A DNA stretch of 64,000 bases from Lates calcarifer (GCF_001640805.2 NC_066851.1:3956196-4020195); one strand, 5' to 3'; counted from the stretch's first letter, positions 25,041 to 39,116 are shown. Numbers and translations: made by a program. The notes: a model not told the origin generated them from the sequence alone.

Positions 25041-28000
25041 TGAATGTATGTGTTTTGTACAGCCACACCTCCATCTCAACCACCTCTGAATCACTCTGCC
25101 GCATTAATAAATGCAGAGCCTCATTAATCTGAAATAAATGAATAAATAAATCAACTCAGACAGTTGCAGTGTTACACAGACAGGAGTCTCAGATTGCTGG
25201 TTTTGGGAAGTATAAAAATGGTGCAAAAATGTTAAAGCATAAAATATGATCCAGGAAGTCTTGTAACAGATGAATTTGTTTAACGGATCATCAGATACCA
25301 AAACATTGCATAATGGTTTGTAACACTCAGACACAGGATTTTGAAACTTTGGTAAGTTGGGAAGATTGCGTGAATATGTATGCATGTATGTGACTGGCCA
25401 GTGTAGCGCCTTACCAGATGACATCATGTTGCATTGCATCAAAAGTTGAGCCTGTTTTTTTTTTTTCTTTTTTTTTTTGCCAGATGATCCTGCATTGTTT
25501 TGGTAGGACCCACTGCTGCACTGATGGACTGGCTCCATTTAAATGAATGACATGCATTTTTTTCCACACAGAGCTGCTGTCTGTCTGACTGCGGCCTTAC
25601 TTTATCAAGGGGCAACCATGATCAGCTTCAGGTTTAAAGGAATAATTTTAATCAATAGAAAGTTCTAATCAGTGTAGCAATACAAATCCGGGAGTGTTTG
25701 AATGGTCAGATTTCAGCTGATGAGCACCAGTATTGCCTCACCAAGCCTGCATTCTTATGAGGAGAGTCTTGTTTGTTAGCTTGATTTCACAAGCAGTTTG
25801 GGTGTGTGTTTGTGTACACGTATATCACCAGAAAAAGAACAAGTAGGCAGGACCGGCTTGTCAGTGTGTGTCACTGAGAAGCCAGATGGATTTCAGAGGC
25901 ATGTGGTGCAGGGCGTGTGTCTGCCGCTCCAGGAGTCTGCCCTGGGCTCAGCTGGCTTTAATCAACACCATCATTTACCCCTCTTCTAGGTAATTGGCGC
26001 ACAATGGCCACCCTCAGCAACGCTCCCCTCCACTTCTGCTGCCCCAGCACCCTCCACACAGCATGGGGCTATATGTATTACACTGTTTCTCTTGCACACA
26101 CACCAGAGAAGATAAATATTTGCTCCCACAGCGAATAACTTTGCAACTGTTATCCAAGTTGTTCTAAACCAGAATTATCCTGTGAGTTTTCTTTGAATGT
26201 TCTATCTACATGCTGTTTACACAGTTAAGCAGCACAGTAGCAGATGTGAGGTGAAGGGAGGGTAGATTATTCTGCAGCTGTGATATCTTTCTGTGCAGTG
26301 TGACATTAAGAGAGTGGAGTGACAAATTAAGATTGGGTTCTTATCATTTTAGCTTGGGTGTAATCTCCACTCACTTGGCTTGTGTACATATGTGCTTGCA
26401 GCTTCCTGCAGACAATCACTCAGGCTGAGTGTTGCTTATCAGCCAAGGCACTGGAACAGTCGTGATCCAGCCCTGAAACTCTGCATCTCAAGGACCCTTT
26501 GTCAGTATGTTCCTCTCAGACACTGGGGGAACGTGTTGACCCGGCGGACGACAGCGTAATCCATGTGACAGTCCACCGCGGAATAACTTTAAGGGAGCCC
26601 CCTCTCAGCTGGGGAACAGGATGTGGCAAAGGGCTACTTAACTTCGGGGGATAGTAAATCAGTGTAATAGCATGTCTGACTCTTCCCACCAAATAAGAGG
26701 CAGCTGGACAGACAAACTTTCTGTGTGGTTAGGTGGAACACGAGGCACGTGTGCTTGAGTGATGCTGGTGGGTCAAAGGTCGACTGTTATTTGGCCTGGC
26801 AAGTTCTCTACACAGATATGTTACATGGTTGTGGGAGAAATCCCTCATATTTGTGGCAGTGGTTTCTAGATGGCAAAGATGGATCCATGGATGTGGCTAA
26901 AGGTGTTCTGTTTTTGTAAATGATTTAGAGGTGCTATTTTTGATTTAGCAGTTTTTTTTCCCTTTCACTGTTTGAAACGGTGCATATTTCCTATTACATC
27001 AAGACATGACAACTGTTGGATTTGTGTTGAAATGAACAGCAGCTCTGGACAGACTGTTCTGACCTGCTGTAAAGATAAACAGGAAGTGTTTGTTATTATT
27101 CTGTCATCTCTGGAGAGCTCATAAGATAGTTTCAGTGCAGTATAGTGCAACACCCAGCTAGGTCATCATTCCAAGCATTACATCTACCAAGAAACAGAAA
27201 GAGAGGGATTAAGAAAAAAAAAGGGTCAAAAAAATGGCAGTTTGTGATTTATTTTCAGCAGCAGAGCTCAGAGTAAACTGTGGCTTTAGCTGGGTTGGTT
27301 GGACCCATTATGGTCAAGGCAGACCAAAGGGTTTGCGAGCAAAATTGGTGGGCTATTTTTAGGCAATCCACTTCCTCTGGTTTGTGATAAAATCTTTTGA
27401 AAGAGGATAGAACAGTTTTTTTGTCACAGTGGCTTCAAAGGTTTGGTCAGTTGTTGCCTTTGCTGTCACAGCACAATACAAGTGCATAATTGCAACTGTG
27501 TTTTGTTTAGTGTGTTTATTTCTGTGCATTATAACACCAAGTAATCGTCATAGCTCCCTAGCTGTGGTCTATCATTAGCTGATTAAAATTTGGGGATGCG
27601 AGTTTGCAGTTTCTGCAGTGGTGAACAAATACACCCCGATTAGCGGCACCCTCAGTTAAAGGTAACATGACCTTGGTTGTTCAGACAGCACTGTCGGTGT
27701 CCAGTGGAGCCACTGGGTTCAAAGAGTTCCCCACCCATAACAAGAGGTCATGGGTGAAGGAAAAAGGTCATAAGGCCGTGGACACAGACACACACCTGTT
27801 CACAGGGGGCCTCCCTTAGCAGAACAGATGACTCCCAGATGTTTTTATGGAGACACTGTGACAACCATGACCATGTGTGTGCATGGTGTGACGATATGAG
27901 TGGAGGGTGGGGGCTGCCCCCCCTGCAACTGCGCTGTTTAGAATTGGACTAAACTTTTCAATCATGCTTCCCAGACATGCTGCACCATACATGGACATGT

Positions 28001-31000
28001 GCAATGCTTTTGAGGGACGTAAAATCTTGATTTATGTTGTTCTGAATTGATTTTAAGAAGGGACATTCTTACACCTGGAAAAGCTCAGATGGAGGACTCG
28101 GTCTTTGGTGTAGTCTGTGTCAGCAAAGGAGGAAGCCATTCTGAACGGTCTGTCCTGAAAAGATCAGTACTTTTGAGCAGTTCCTTTTGAATGGTAGGGT
28201 AGAAATGGTGATAAATTGTAATGTCAGTTGTGCAGCTGAAGTTGCACTCCATGTCGTCAGTATAAAAACAACTGGAACATATAAACCTTGCCTTTGAATG
28301 AGAGCTTTTGGAAAAATAACAAGGCCCTTTTTTTTCACTTTAACCACCAGTCTTTTTTCCCATTAGTCTTCTCTGTCAGTCTCTATCCTCCCTTTTACAG
28401 TTTACTCACCTGGGCTCAAAAACGCTCACAAGTGATGTATTATTATGAAAGTATGGTTTTCATCTGGGTCCTTTGTACTGTGCATGACTAAAATCTGAAG
28501 ATGTCTGCTATCATGGCAATGTCGTGCATCATTACATCTCAACATGGCTGCTCCGGGAGATGACATTATTCTGACATTATTCAAAGTCCAATAGTAATGG
28601 CCTTCATGGCCAAAGATTGAGCCATTACATCATTGGTTAACATGATGAAGCTGTCATGGGCCAGTCAGCGGAAAGCTGGACCATTGTCCAAACATGACAG
28701 CATTTAGCTGGCACATATCCAGGCAGACAGCAGAGGTACTGTGGGAGCAGGCAGTTGGGTGACCTCTGACCCTGCCCAGTCTGCCTCTGGGACAAAAGAT
28801 CCATTCAGATACCCAGTGCTTTTGCAAAACACCCCAAAAGCACTCAGCAGTCAGTACAAATGGCTGGTAATCCTGCTGAAACACTTGTTTACTCTCAGTT
28901 AAGACTGATAAAAGCAGTTGGATTGTCACATAATTGTGATGGAAGAGAAGAAAGAGTTAAAGTTATGGTGCATCCTAGAAGTAGAAAGCATGAATTTATG
29001 AAGGAAGTGAGTAAATAATAAAGACAGGAAAGAATGTCACCATAAGAACACAGTGACAAAAATTAGATTCATGGTTTATGGCTTTGCTGTCATTAGGTTA
29101 CTTTTCTGCCACAGGCTTTTGAAAGATGGATAGTATAGTTTTCGCCTCTATCATGATTTATAGCTAACATACAATTAGATCATGTATAAAAATGTGCCCT
29201 CATGTTTATGCTGTCAAGAGCTCAGGCTTTGTACAGTGGCGGCATTTTTCTCGGTGGCAATTTATCTCTGTGCGGGCGTGAAAGAAATGGTTGTGTGCAA
29301 AGTGCTGTCACAAGGAATTCCTTGCTTGAACAAAACAAACTTAAACGAGAGCTGCCTGGTCAAAAGAAGCCCTAAATAATACATTATGGAACAACTCGTC
29401 GTAAAACATGACTGTTTGCCATGTTAGCTCTGGCAGCTGCCGGTTTGGAGGAGGACTCACCACTTCTCTTCAGTGACAACCCTGGAAAGACCGCTCCAGA
29501 TGCCAGTATCTGCAGTTTTAAACACTTCTTTACGGCCTCTCCTCCAGCTGTTATCAAGTTGACTGCCTCTGCATATGAGAGGTCTGACGGAGAAAGTGTG
29601 GTTTATGAGGCTGAGGGAGACCACCTTGGGTGACCCACTTCTTCTTGTCCAATATTCCATTCACCTTTTGTCCAACTCCACACTAAGTGCCAAGTTCCTT
29701 TTTTTTACTGTGCTCCCCCTGACTAAATGTAGCACTTGTTAGCCAGATGGTGATTGTTCCTGCACTTGTTCCTGTGGTGGTGATTTTTTTGTTTATGAAA
29801 GATCGCTGTCTGAAATGCTCAATGGAGCCTTTCATCCGCCTCCAGTGGATACAGAAGGGGTTGGACAGTAGCTCAGTAAGCTTCACCCATCTGACTGACA
29901 AGTGACAGGCAGCTTGTCTGGAGCTCCGCGTCATTTCATAACACACAGATATGCGTGGAGGAAAGCACCCTACCTGAAGTGTCAGTCTCACTCAGCATGC
30001 TCTGCAGCTGGTTTATCAACCATGACATCTGCCGTCCAGACTGATTTACTGTGGGTAAATGCCAGCCTCACTGGCGTTTAAAGGAATTACCCTGGGACAG
30101 AGCAAGTTCACCGAAACCCAGTCTGTAAAGGCAACGATCTGTGGTCATTGCCTTGGCACGCAGCGTGACAATGTGGAGTTGCAGATGAGTGTATAACCTC
30201 TTATTTTCTTTCTCTCTGCAAAAATGCATGTTGTCCATGACAAGTGAAAACAAACATACCCTCTAAAAAAAGAAGAGGAGAACAGATGGGCCTATTCTTT
30301 TTTTTTCCTTTTTTTAAGGAGGCATGATGTTTATCGTAAGCATGCCTAGCCCACTCAATTTGTGTCAATTAGCCGCTGCAATTTACCGCTCTGTGATGGA
30401 AGATACAGGGGTAGCTGAAGAGTACTTTGCTACACTGGAGCATGAGCGTAGCCCATTCCTCGGGGCTTCTTTCCTTGTCCCGGGGATGGGGGATATTACC
30501 CCTAGAGAGGGAGAGAGAGTGGAAGTGATGCAAACCACACTGTGATGCTGCACAGAAAGAAAAAGAAAGAGGCGGCAGGGGAAATGGGCGTCATGGAGAT
30601 AAGCTGGTTCTGTCTAAGAGCCAGGCTAATGGATGCGTCCCCAGGGCTCGCTCAGGAATGCACCCAAGCATTACCGCCAGCGACTTGGTGTCATCTGTCT
30701 TCTGTCCCTAGAGAAGGATGACAAATGGTATTATGACTCCCCCTCTCTCCACTCTCTGGCATATCAGTGGCTCCAGTTTGTGTGTGTTAGAGTTTGAATG
30801 CCAGTTTTACCAAGAATGTATGGTGGTTATCATCTGTGTTTGGTTCCTCTTTCACAGGCTGTGTGGCACAGATTTTTCATTTTTATTAATGTGCACTGGT
30901 ATTTTATGGAGCTTTTTGTATTGGAGAGCAACTGTAAAATACAAATGTACTTACTGTACTAATTTATTGATTGCCCAAAACATATTTACAGTGTAGTGTC

Positions 31001-32263
31001 AAGGAGTCTAAATGTATTTAGTCTTGCCCAAGGTCATACACAAATAAAAGGAGAGGAAACTTCTGCAATAACTGTATTCTGATACTGTTTTAATGTTATT
31101 CCTTCAAGTTACAATCCTTTGTCAAAGTCTTGTCAGCAACTCTTTATCTACAATATATGCACATTGTACAAGCAAGGCTGGAATCAATAGTCTTGCATTG
31201 ACCAGAAATCACCTACAGATAAGCTGTCACCTCAACCAACTTGTGTAGAAGACAAGCAGAGACACAGATAAGATCACTCAGTATGAAATCAATTCACATT
31301 TGACCCTTGTCTTCAAAGTGTTGGGCAGTAAGAATGTGTGGCATCTCAAAATGTCAGAGAAGTTGTATTGATCTGTTAGCTGTGGGTCAAGAGGTTGTTA
31401 ATGATGTGTTTAGGTCTTGAAGATTCACATATAGACATTCTTCCACACACACTGACTGAAGAGAATTGCTATAATTGTGAATTCAAAGGATGTTTGGAGC
31501 TGTGTGGGGTCAGGTGGTGTCTGAGTCCAGGTCAGCAGAGTGTACAGTGTTGATGTTTGCACTTGCTGACCCCTCATTATATACACAGTAACATACTTTA
31601 ACTCCACTTCACAGAATCTGTGGTGTCGTCTTCCAGCTGACCGACCCCTCAACACACACACACACATATACACACACATACAAGAATTTCACGTGGCTGA
31701 GCTAATGGTGTGAACTTGATGAGACCGACAGAACTTTGCACAACAAGCATCCCGTCTCAACTCCTTCTCAATGAAAACTGATTGGACCTTAGGGAAATCC
31801 TTTTCCTGTGTGTGTCACAGGGGTAATTCCTGATGGAGAATCCCATATTTGGTATGTCTGTGTGTGTGTTTGCTTTCATGGGCGTGTGTGCTTTAATGCG
31901 TGTGTTGGCAATGAGAAGACATGACAGGAAGAGGGGTTTCCTTTGGGCGTTATGTCTGATATCCCCCCCAACCACAACCCTTTTTTTTTTTTTGTCTGCC
32001 CAGTGAGGGAATGCATTGGGTGGAGCTGGGATTACAGGCAGGGGTGGGAGGCACAGGCTACCAAGGGTCATTTCCTTTCATCTTGCCCTCTTCCTTGGCC
32101 TCACACAGCAGGCAGATACGCATACACACATACATACTGTACATACATGCATGCATTATTCACTCAAGATCCATCACTTTCTCGTTGACATCCGCAGGGA
32201 TGCTGTCATACGCTGGGGCTGGAATCCAGAAGGGGAGGGGAGGCGAGTCATCCAAAGACGGAA
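25041..32263 (+). other. putative daam2 5'-UTR intron, third part
   Basis: No coding exon was recognised. A T-rich run lies at 25457-25479, a CA/TA run at 31653-31680 and a T run at 31980-31993. GC- and CpG-bearing patches occur at 26530-26590 and 29930-29960, and a motif-rich open stretch lies at 30324-30545. None has enough evidence to call a gene. Confidence 0.5.
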
Positions 32264-32319
32264 CACGAGAGAGGGAGAGAGAGAGTGAGAGAGGGAGGGG
32301 GGAGAGAGAGAGAGAGAGC
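32264..32319. repeat. GA-rich purine tract
   Basis: An imperfect (GA)n/GGGAG tract directly upstream of the candidate alternative 5'-UTR exon. Such tracts can bind GAGA-type factors, but no role is shown. Confidence 0.9.
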
Positions 32320-32623
32320 CGGGACAGTGTCAACAGCTCAGCTCCCAGCACAGTCAGCTGAAATCCAGAGCTCAGCTCAGAAGCTCAGAGAGGGGAAGCA
32401 GACAAAACGCAGCAGCTTCAGCCGGGAAACATCGTCAGACTTGTGTTTCATGGAATTTGGCCACGATACACAAATTGCCAAATGAGAGGTTTAAAGCCAA
32501 AGGATGTAGGAATACTTTAACATTTTTCTTCAAACCTTGCTTTATTGAGAATCTTTTTTTTTTCCATTGCTAGTGACGTGACACAGGGACAATCCATCTC
32601 TCAGGGTAGCCCATCTGAAGTGG
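32320..32623 (+). other. daam2: candidate alternative 5'-UTR exon or promoter of daam2
   Basis: Two readings are possible. First, 32574-32623 is a 50-nt internal non-coding exon: a T-rich tract ending ccattgctag (AG at 32572-32573) precedes it and GTGG followed by gtaagtag (GT at 32624-32625) ends it, with no ATG inside. Second, transcription starts near the end of the purine tract at about 32320 and a single first exon runs to the same donor. The region 32320-32420 is richer in G+C than its neighbours and contains repeated AGCTCAG. The donor is strong, but only transcript data can tell which reading, if either, is right. Confidence 0.33.
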
Positions 32624-35256
32624 GTAAGTAGGAGATATTTGATCATGATACTGATACCTGTAACCCATCCTGGTCATTGTGAATAATAGCTACACTTTAG
32701 TGCTGTTCACCGAGTAGGAGACCGTACACTCGACAGGCTACAGATGTTTAAGTGTGAACCCAGTTTGTCTATGCACTGTGTCCCGCTGCTCAATCCAGCC
32801 AGGAAAACACAGACTACTGCAGCCAATAAAATAAACATTAGTCCGTAGGCTCAGTAGAAAGCTGAGCAAATCGGCAGCTGGTGGGCAACAAGGCCTACTA
32901 ATCCCACTAAGGTGATAAAATTTCCACACTTTTTTGTCATTGTAATGGGGGGGGAGAGGTCAGTATTTTACTGAACTTTTATTTATTTATTTCTTTGCTG
33001 CAGTGGCTTTATAGGTCATAAACAGCAGCAGAAACTGGATTGTGAAATGTGTGTAGCTGTAATATTTGGGCTCCTTCTCTAGTGGTGTTGACAGCGTTCT
33101 TTGCTTTACCCCCCAAGTGCAAGATTTTTTTGCATATTGGTGGTAGTCTTAGATTCACTTCTAGCTGAGATTTTTTTTTTGCAGTTTGATTTTCTTTGAA
33201 AAACGTAGCATGATTTCAAGGCTGATTGGGAGTTCAGGATTATTGAGTGCTGGTGGAGTTAGAGGAGATTGATATCTACATTTGGTTTAAACCAAAAAAA
33301 TAGTTGGGATGTCCAGGACTTGACATACAGGAAATGTTCGGCATTTCAGGAATTGAAGGAGGATGGGACAGCTTCATATGTAATGGGTACAGGCCTATTT
33401 TAGGTCCTAGCCATGGGCCGATCACACATGTTCATCAATCACACAGTCAGCCCTTTGGTGTAAGTAGTGGCCTGGCAGCCAGACATTCCCTATATGCTGT
33501 ACATTTCCTCCCAGCAACAACTCAACCCAATATGGAACTGGGGAAGCAGTCTCCTACTCACCTCTAAATCTAAGCTGCTTTTGCTTGGGATGTTGATATC
33601 TTTTATTTTTTTAATAGACCATCTGCATTTCCCTCAAGGGAAGCCAGTACTTCATGGCAGCTCAGACCAACAGAAACACACAGTCCTAATCTCTCAGCCC
33701 TTCCTCACTTGAAGAAATCGTGAAGCCTCCTTTCCCGTGTGGAAGCATTGGGTATCCTGGTTGAGAGGCTGTCATCTGAACTGTAAATCCCTTGCGTGTG
33801 TCGAAAGCGCAGTGGTGAAAGTTCAAGTACCAGCCCTCCAAATTTCCACCTGTGAAATTGGTTAGGGATGCCTACTAGGGGTTTGCCTAAGTCTGATGGC
33901 TTATGGATGGAAAACATTCCAAACAGATTTTGTGAAGGTTTTATGGAGGCTGGGCTTTTAAGTACCTAATGTGGGAGATACTAGTGATTTGAAAAGGCAT
34001 AAGACAAATATTACTTCTGCAATATTCAAAGTAATTAATGCCTTTCAATGGCTCGTGTTTGAAGGTTGATGAAGCAGAGGCAAAACTCATTCATACACTC
34101 ATAGGGCCGTGTATTTTCTTTGATGTCTTTTTGCATTGTGAGCAAGATAGTATCCATTTCCACCACATTAAAGGCTTACTCTCCAGTCTGCTGGAAATCC
34201 TCAAACATTCACGTGCGCCAGGGGTCAAGCAGAGTGACATCGCTAAAAGATTCAGTGTGTTGGGAGGGCATTAACAAAAGTTGAGGACTCACACATAGCC
34301 TACATACACACCCTCTGCTGCCATCAGCGCTCTCGGGGCTTTTCATATTTTATCGACCATTACGGATGCATGAACTGCTCTCTCAGGATTAGAGGGAGTG
34401 CGAGGGAGAGTTAGTGTGCGACGGCCGTTTATCGCTTCAGCCCTGCTGCTGGCTGGCGGCTCAACAGCCTCCTCATTAGGACAGGGACAGAGAGAAAAAG
34501 AGATGAGGTCTCAAAAGCTGTTTAAATTCAACTATCTGATCTTTTTGATGGGATTATCATCATGTAGTATTTACAGTAGAGCAGTCACAGCGTGTGAGGG
34601 ACAAAACTCAGGGCGATTTTAGGAGAGAAGCTGCTGTTCCTATTGCTCCTTCACTGGAAGTCCCCACGCTGTGTGTGTGTCAAATAGCACTATTGTATTT
34701 GTGCCAGTGACACACTTTGTGGGCTTATGATGTGTAAGCATATCTTCTTTTTACAGTGCTTCAATTCAGTGCAGTATTACTGCAGACTATTTTAAAAAAT
34801 GCTGGTCACGTCACAGGGCTGTCCCTATCTGTGCTGCTATAACTGTCCCAGGAGAGCATTCCAGACATTACCCAGAAGCCCTCTGTCCTCTATGCTGCAG
34901 CTGTTGACCTCTCACCCAGGCAAGATTAATAACTTAACAATGCACAATATGAATTGCCCCAATCCAGTTACTGACATTGATAGACATAATCAAACCTTGG
35001 TGCAAAGAATGAGACGCCAGACAATGGCAAGCTGACTAACAGGTCTACTGAGAACTGCTGAGCTAACCAGTGAGTGTTGCTGTTAGCATAAGTGTGTATG
35101 GAAACTAATTAATGAATAGCAGTGAGTCAGTGTTTTTGTTTCGTTTAACCCTCCTGTTGCCCTTCGTATTCCGTATCTTTTTTTTTCTTACTATTATTCA
35201 AAAACAAAAGATAACTGCTTCAGAATCACTAATGTCATGCACAACAACAAATCCTA

Positions 35257-35258
<2 letters not shown>

Positions 35259-35290
<32 letters not shown>
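35259..35290. repeat. (AC)n microsatellite
   Basis: Sixteen AC units. Confidence 0.98.
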
Positions 35291-35292
<2 letters not shown>

Positions 35293-37740
35293 AGGCACAT
35301 TGTCGGCCACCGGGTCACTGTGACCCAGAGGACAACGCGAGGGTTATAAGTTCCACCACTCAGAGGAGCTCAATCTTCTCAAGCATCTGCATGATTTAGA
35401 CAAGTGCTCTGCAGTGATGGAAATGGTTTATTCCCTCGAAACAACAAGGTTCTAGGGCGTCCGAAGAACATGGAGTCTGTGGGAAGTCCAGCATCTCTTC
35501 CCTCTTGGGAGTCATTGCAACCAGCTTTGAATCTGTACTTGTGCCAAATTTTTTTCCACACATATAATAACATGTCTTTAGTTGGACTGGGAGCTTGTAA
35601 CTCGGGTACGACCCTCCCATATGAAATAAGAAAACGATTTGACACGGCAGGATAGCGCTTTGGGGTTCCAGGGAAAGGGATGCCAAGTATTGGCTTTCAT
35701 TCCGAGCCTTGTTAATATGTGGGAATGTTGGGGCCTGTGGAATGTGGCATGGCCGACTTTCTTCTCATTCCCAGTATTAATAGCATAGTTATTCCAGTGA
35801 TCCGGTCTATTTGATGAGCAGAGATGTGACTCGTGGAGATGCGCCTTTTGGCCAGTGGAAAAGTGGGTCAGCAGTGGGTCTGTGCTTCTGATGTTAGCCT
35901 CCCCACCTGATATAACCTCCGTCCTGAGCCAACATTAACATTTTTATTGTTGTAGTCCCATGCAGCAACTGGTGGACTTGCCTTGTGCAACATGTGGATG
36001 ACCTTCTGAATGCTACGCATGCTGAAGCCTTGAGGAAAAAAATGTTAAGTGAGGTGGAACAGAAATACACTTAGCATTAGGAGAGTGTCTCACAAACAGA
36101 GCTTTTTACCCTGTCAGGCCTCCAAAATGTTTGTCTGCAAACTTGCTCTAATTCCTTGTTAACCTCACCCCAAGTCGTCTGCTTCTGCATGGGTTCTTAT
36201 TTCAGCCTTTGTTCATGCAACTTGCATCTGTGGTTCATTGCTTGTATGAAGGAGTTTAACATGTTTATAACAGTTTACTTCAAACTTCAGCTGTACATGG
36301 ATGTGTACTCCAGGGCTTGCACTGCTACACGGAACTGATCAAAGCAAAAAAACTCAATCTAAAAGCCCAGTTGTAACAAGCCTCATATGGTCTGTGCCAT
36401 TATGAATGTTCCTCACATCAGGAAATGGCTTTCTTTAATTAATCAAACTAAATGAAATGGCTATTAATGACATCCCTGGAGGATTGGAAACATCTCCCCC
36501 TCCTCTTTTTCCAGTGGTTTAGTCGAGGCATTTCCTCTTTATGAGTGAGGTGGGTTTCTGTGCCTCATGACTCCATTAAAACCAATAGCGGTCATATGTT
36601 TGTTTTGAACGAAGCCATAAGCCAATAAGACTTCAGAGAATTCTCAAATGTTGGCTGTGAAAGAGTCGACAGTTTAAAAGTTTATGATGTGATATTGAGA
36701 GACTGCCATGTATAGCTGATAGAGACCTGGCCTCTCTCTGTTATTTAAACAAAATGGATTGATCAGTATGGACATCTTGGATAGCTTGTCTAGAATTACA
36801 GATTTGTAGCAATTAAGTCCCCAGTGATGCAATAACAATAGATAGAATAGATAGTAGACAGATATGATTCAACAACTTTTGCAGTTTTTCTTGAAGGAAA
36901 TATCCCTGTGCTTCATGTGCAAGATCGGTAACCACAGTGCAAACTGAGGGCAGCTTCATTTAATTACATTGTCCTTGCATTTTCTGTCTGTCAAGAGCTG
37001 TTTGTAAACAAAAGAAAATGAAAAATTCCTCTCCATCCAAATGTGATTGCATTTGCCTTGGAGACAGTCTGGAAATATTTAAGCAACAGTATTAACCATG
37101 AGCTATTAAAGTAATTAATAATAATTGTCGCTGTGGTCAATTTAAATGGAGGTACTTTGACTTACTCATTTCTTCCTTATGTTATGCACAGTACTGACTC
37201 TATACTGTATGACAGCCTAATGGAACCAAATCAGCCACATCTCCTCAACATTGTTCTGTTGTTGTTGTTAAAGATTGTTGCATACAATGACTTAAAACAG
37301 GAGGCACTTTTCAAACTTTATATGTGTGAAAGTCACTCTCATGTTTCAAAAATATCCTTTCACTATGATGTTTCCTGGTGCATGTTTTGCCACTGACTCA
37401 GCAACAAGTCCTCCAACCTGAGCAACTATTTAGGTTGCCTGTCCCTATATGCTCTGGTAAGACCTATTAGGATTGTCCTCTAAAATAGTGCCCCTATGGC
37501 AGCACATGTACTGGACCTCTGTCACCATGGTTACAATAGTAAACATGCTGTTAAGCTTGAAGAAATCGTCACTGTTGGATTTAGATACAAAAACTACTTG
37601 GTTACATTGAGAAATGACCATCACTGACCTTTGTCATCATGGTTGCAATAATACACACGCAGTTAGGGTCATGGAATGTTCAAAGAAGCAACGCTAACCA
37701 CTGGGTTCGAACAGGAAACAAACAGTGTCTCCATGTAAGA

Positions 37741-37936
37741 GTCCTGTGTTTTGTGGACCCATCCATACATGCCAATTTCCTCCCTTTTTATACCATGTCA
37801 CTTCATTACCTCTTTTGTTCCCATCATAATTACTACAGTTGCTAGAGGTCACCTAAAAATAAAACGTGACTAGGGGTCATAATATGCCCCTGGCACAGAC
37901 AACCTATGAGCTTGTTTTTTACAGGAGTTCAGTTTC
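37741..37936. repeat. diverged dispersed repeat, copy 2
   Basis: This is the partner of 8818-9026 in the same orientation. Shared blocks include GTCCTGTGTTTTGT, TTCCTCC, CATAATTACT, CTAGAGGTCACCTAA, AACGTGACT, GGTCATAATATGCC and ACAGGAGT. Sequence just upstream (37520-37680), with two TCA(C/T)CATGGTT(A/G)CAATA blocks about 112 bases apart, may belong to the same element. Confidence 0.65.
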
Positions 37937-39116
37937 AACTTACTGTTTCCTGGCAACATCAGCTGGAAGCATGTTCCTAGTCCAACAGTTGAATAAGTTT
38001 TCAGCTGTTTCATCCTTTGTTGCTCCCCCTGTCTGATTGTAGGACACAAGGAAGTGACTGAGGGAAAACAAAAGCAAAGGAACGAGGGAGGATTGGAGGA
38101 ATGGTTAAAAGGGGTTTGGGGTGGGGAGGTAAAAGGAAGGGGGTGTGAAGGGAAGGGTGGGCTTGTGATCTTCTGATTCTGGGCTCTTTTCACTCTTTTC
38201 CTGGAGGATGCACGTAGGCATAAGAGCACAGACAGCCCTTATCAGTAACTGGCTTAAACCCTTGGAGTGTCTGCAGATGGAGCCCAAGCATCTTGCCAAT
38301 GAATCTGGTTTCAGTATCCACTTATCTTCATAACCCACCTATAACAAATAGGTAGACATTTATTTTGTATTAAATTGCTGCCAACAATTACACTGAAAAG
38401 GATCTTTATTTAAATCATTGTCTTTTTATTTAATTAGTTTGCTGTGCCAATCAAAGAGGCCTATGAATATTCTGGAGAGTGACCACGCCATCATAGCTAA
38501 AAATAACTGTTTCCTTGAAAATCAGATGCACATGATCTCCAGTGCTAGGAAAGGACATTTAACATCGCACAGGCTGAAAGACCTATCTCTGCCTGCATTT
38601 GCCTACCCTTTCAGGCCCCCACAGAGTTGTCCAAACCAAATCCTTTGGCCCATTGTCCATGTCCACACAAGAAAGCCACTTGGCCATGTTGGAAGGCCAG
38701 TGATTTCTCATGAAATCCCTAGCAGAATGTGTGCTTCCAGAGCGAGCGCAGGAATGCATCGCATGCAAATGTACCATGAAATAATGGCAGTTCCTCCACT
38801 GTCAGCTCTGGTCATTTGTCAGTTAAGGCTGTAACTCACAGCTAACCACAGAGACCTGTATTGGAATAGATGGGTGATGTCATACCTTAGGAATGCATGT
38901 CACAGCGTGTGTTGTGCATGTTTCATGTTTATATTAATTTGATCATGGGTGTATCTAGTCTAATAGCCATGTCAGTTTTTTCACATAAATCGCATATTGT
39001 TATTTCCTGATATTAAATTTGAAAACTTGACCACCCATGGTGTTAAACCCTGTGTAACTGAGGAAATGATGCATGAATAAGATCTCTTTAGTTGGTGTGA
39101 GAAAAAACAAACCATA

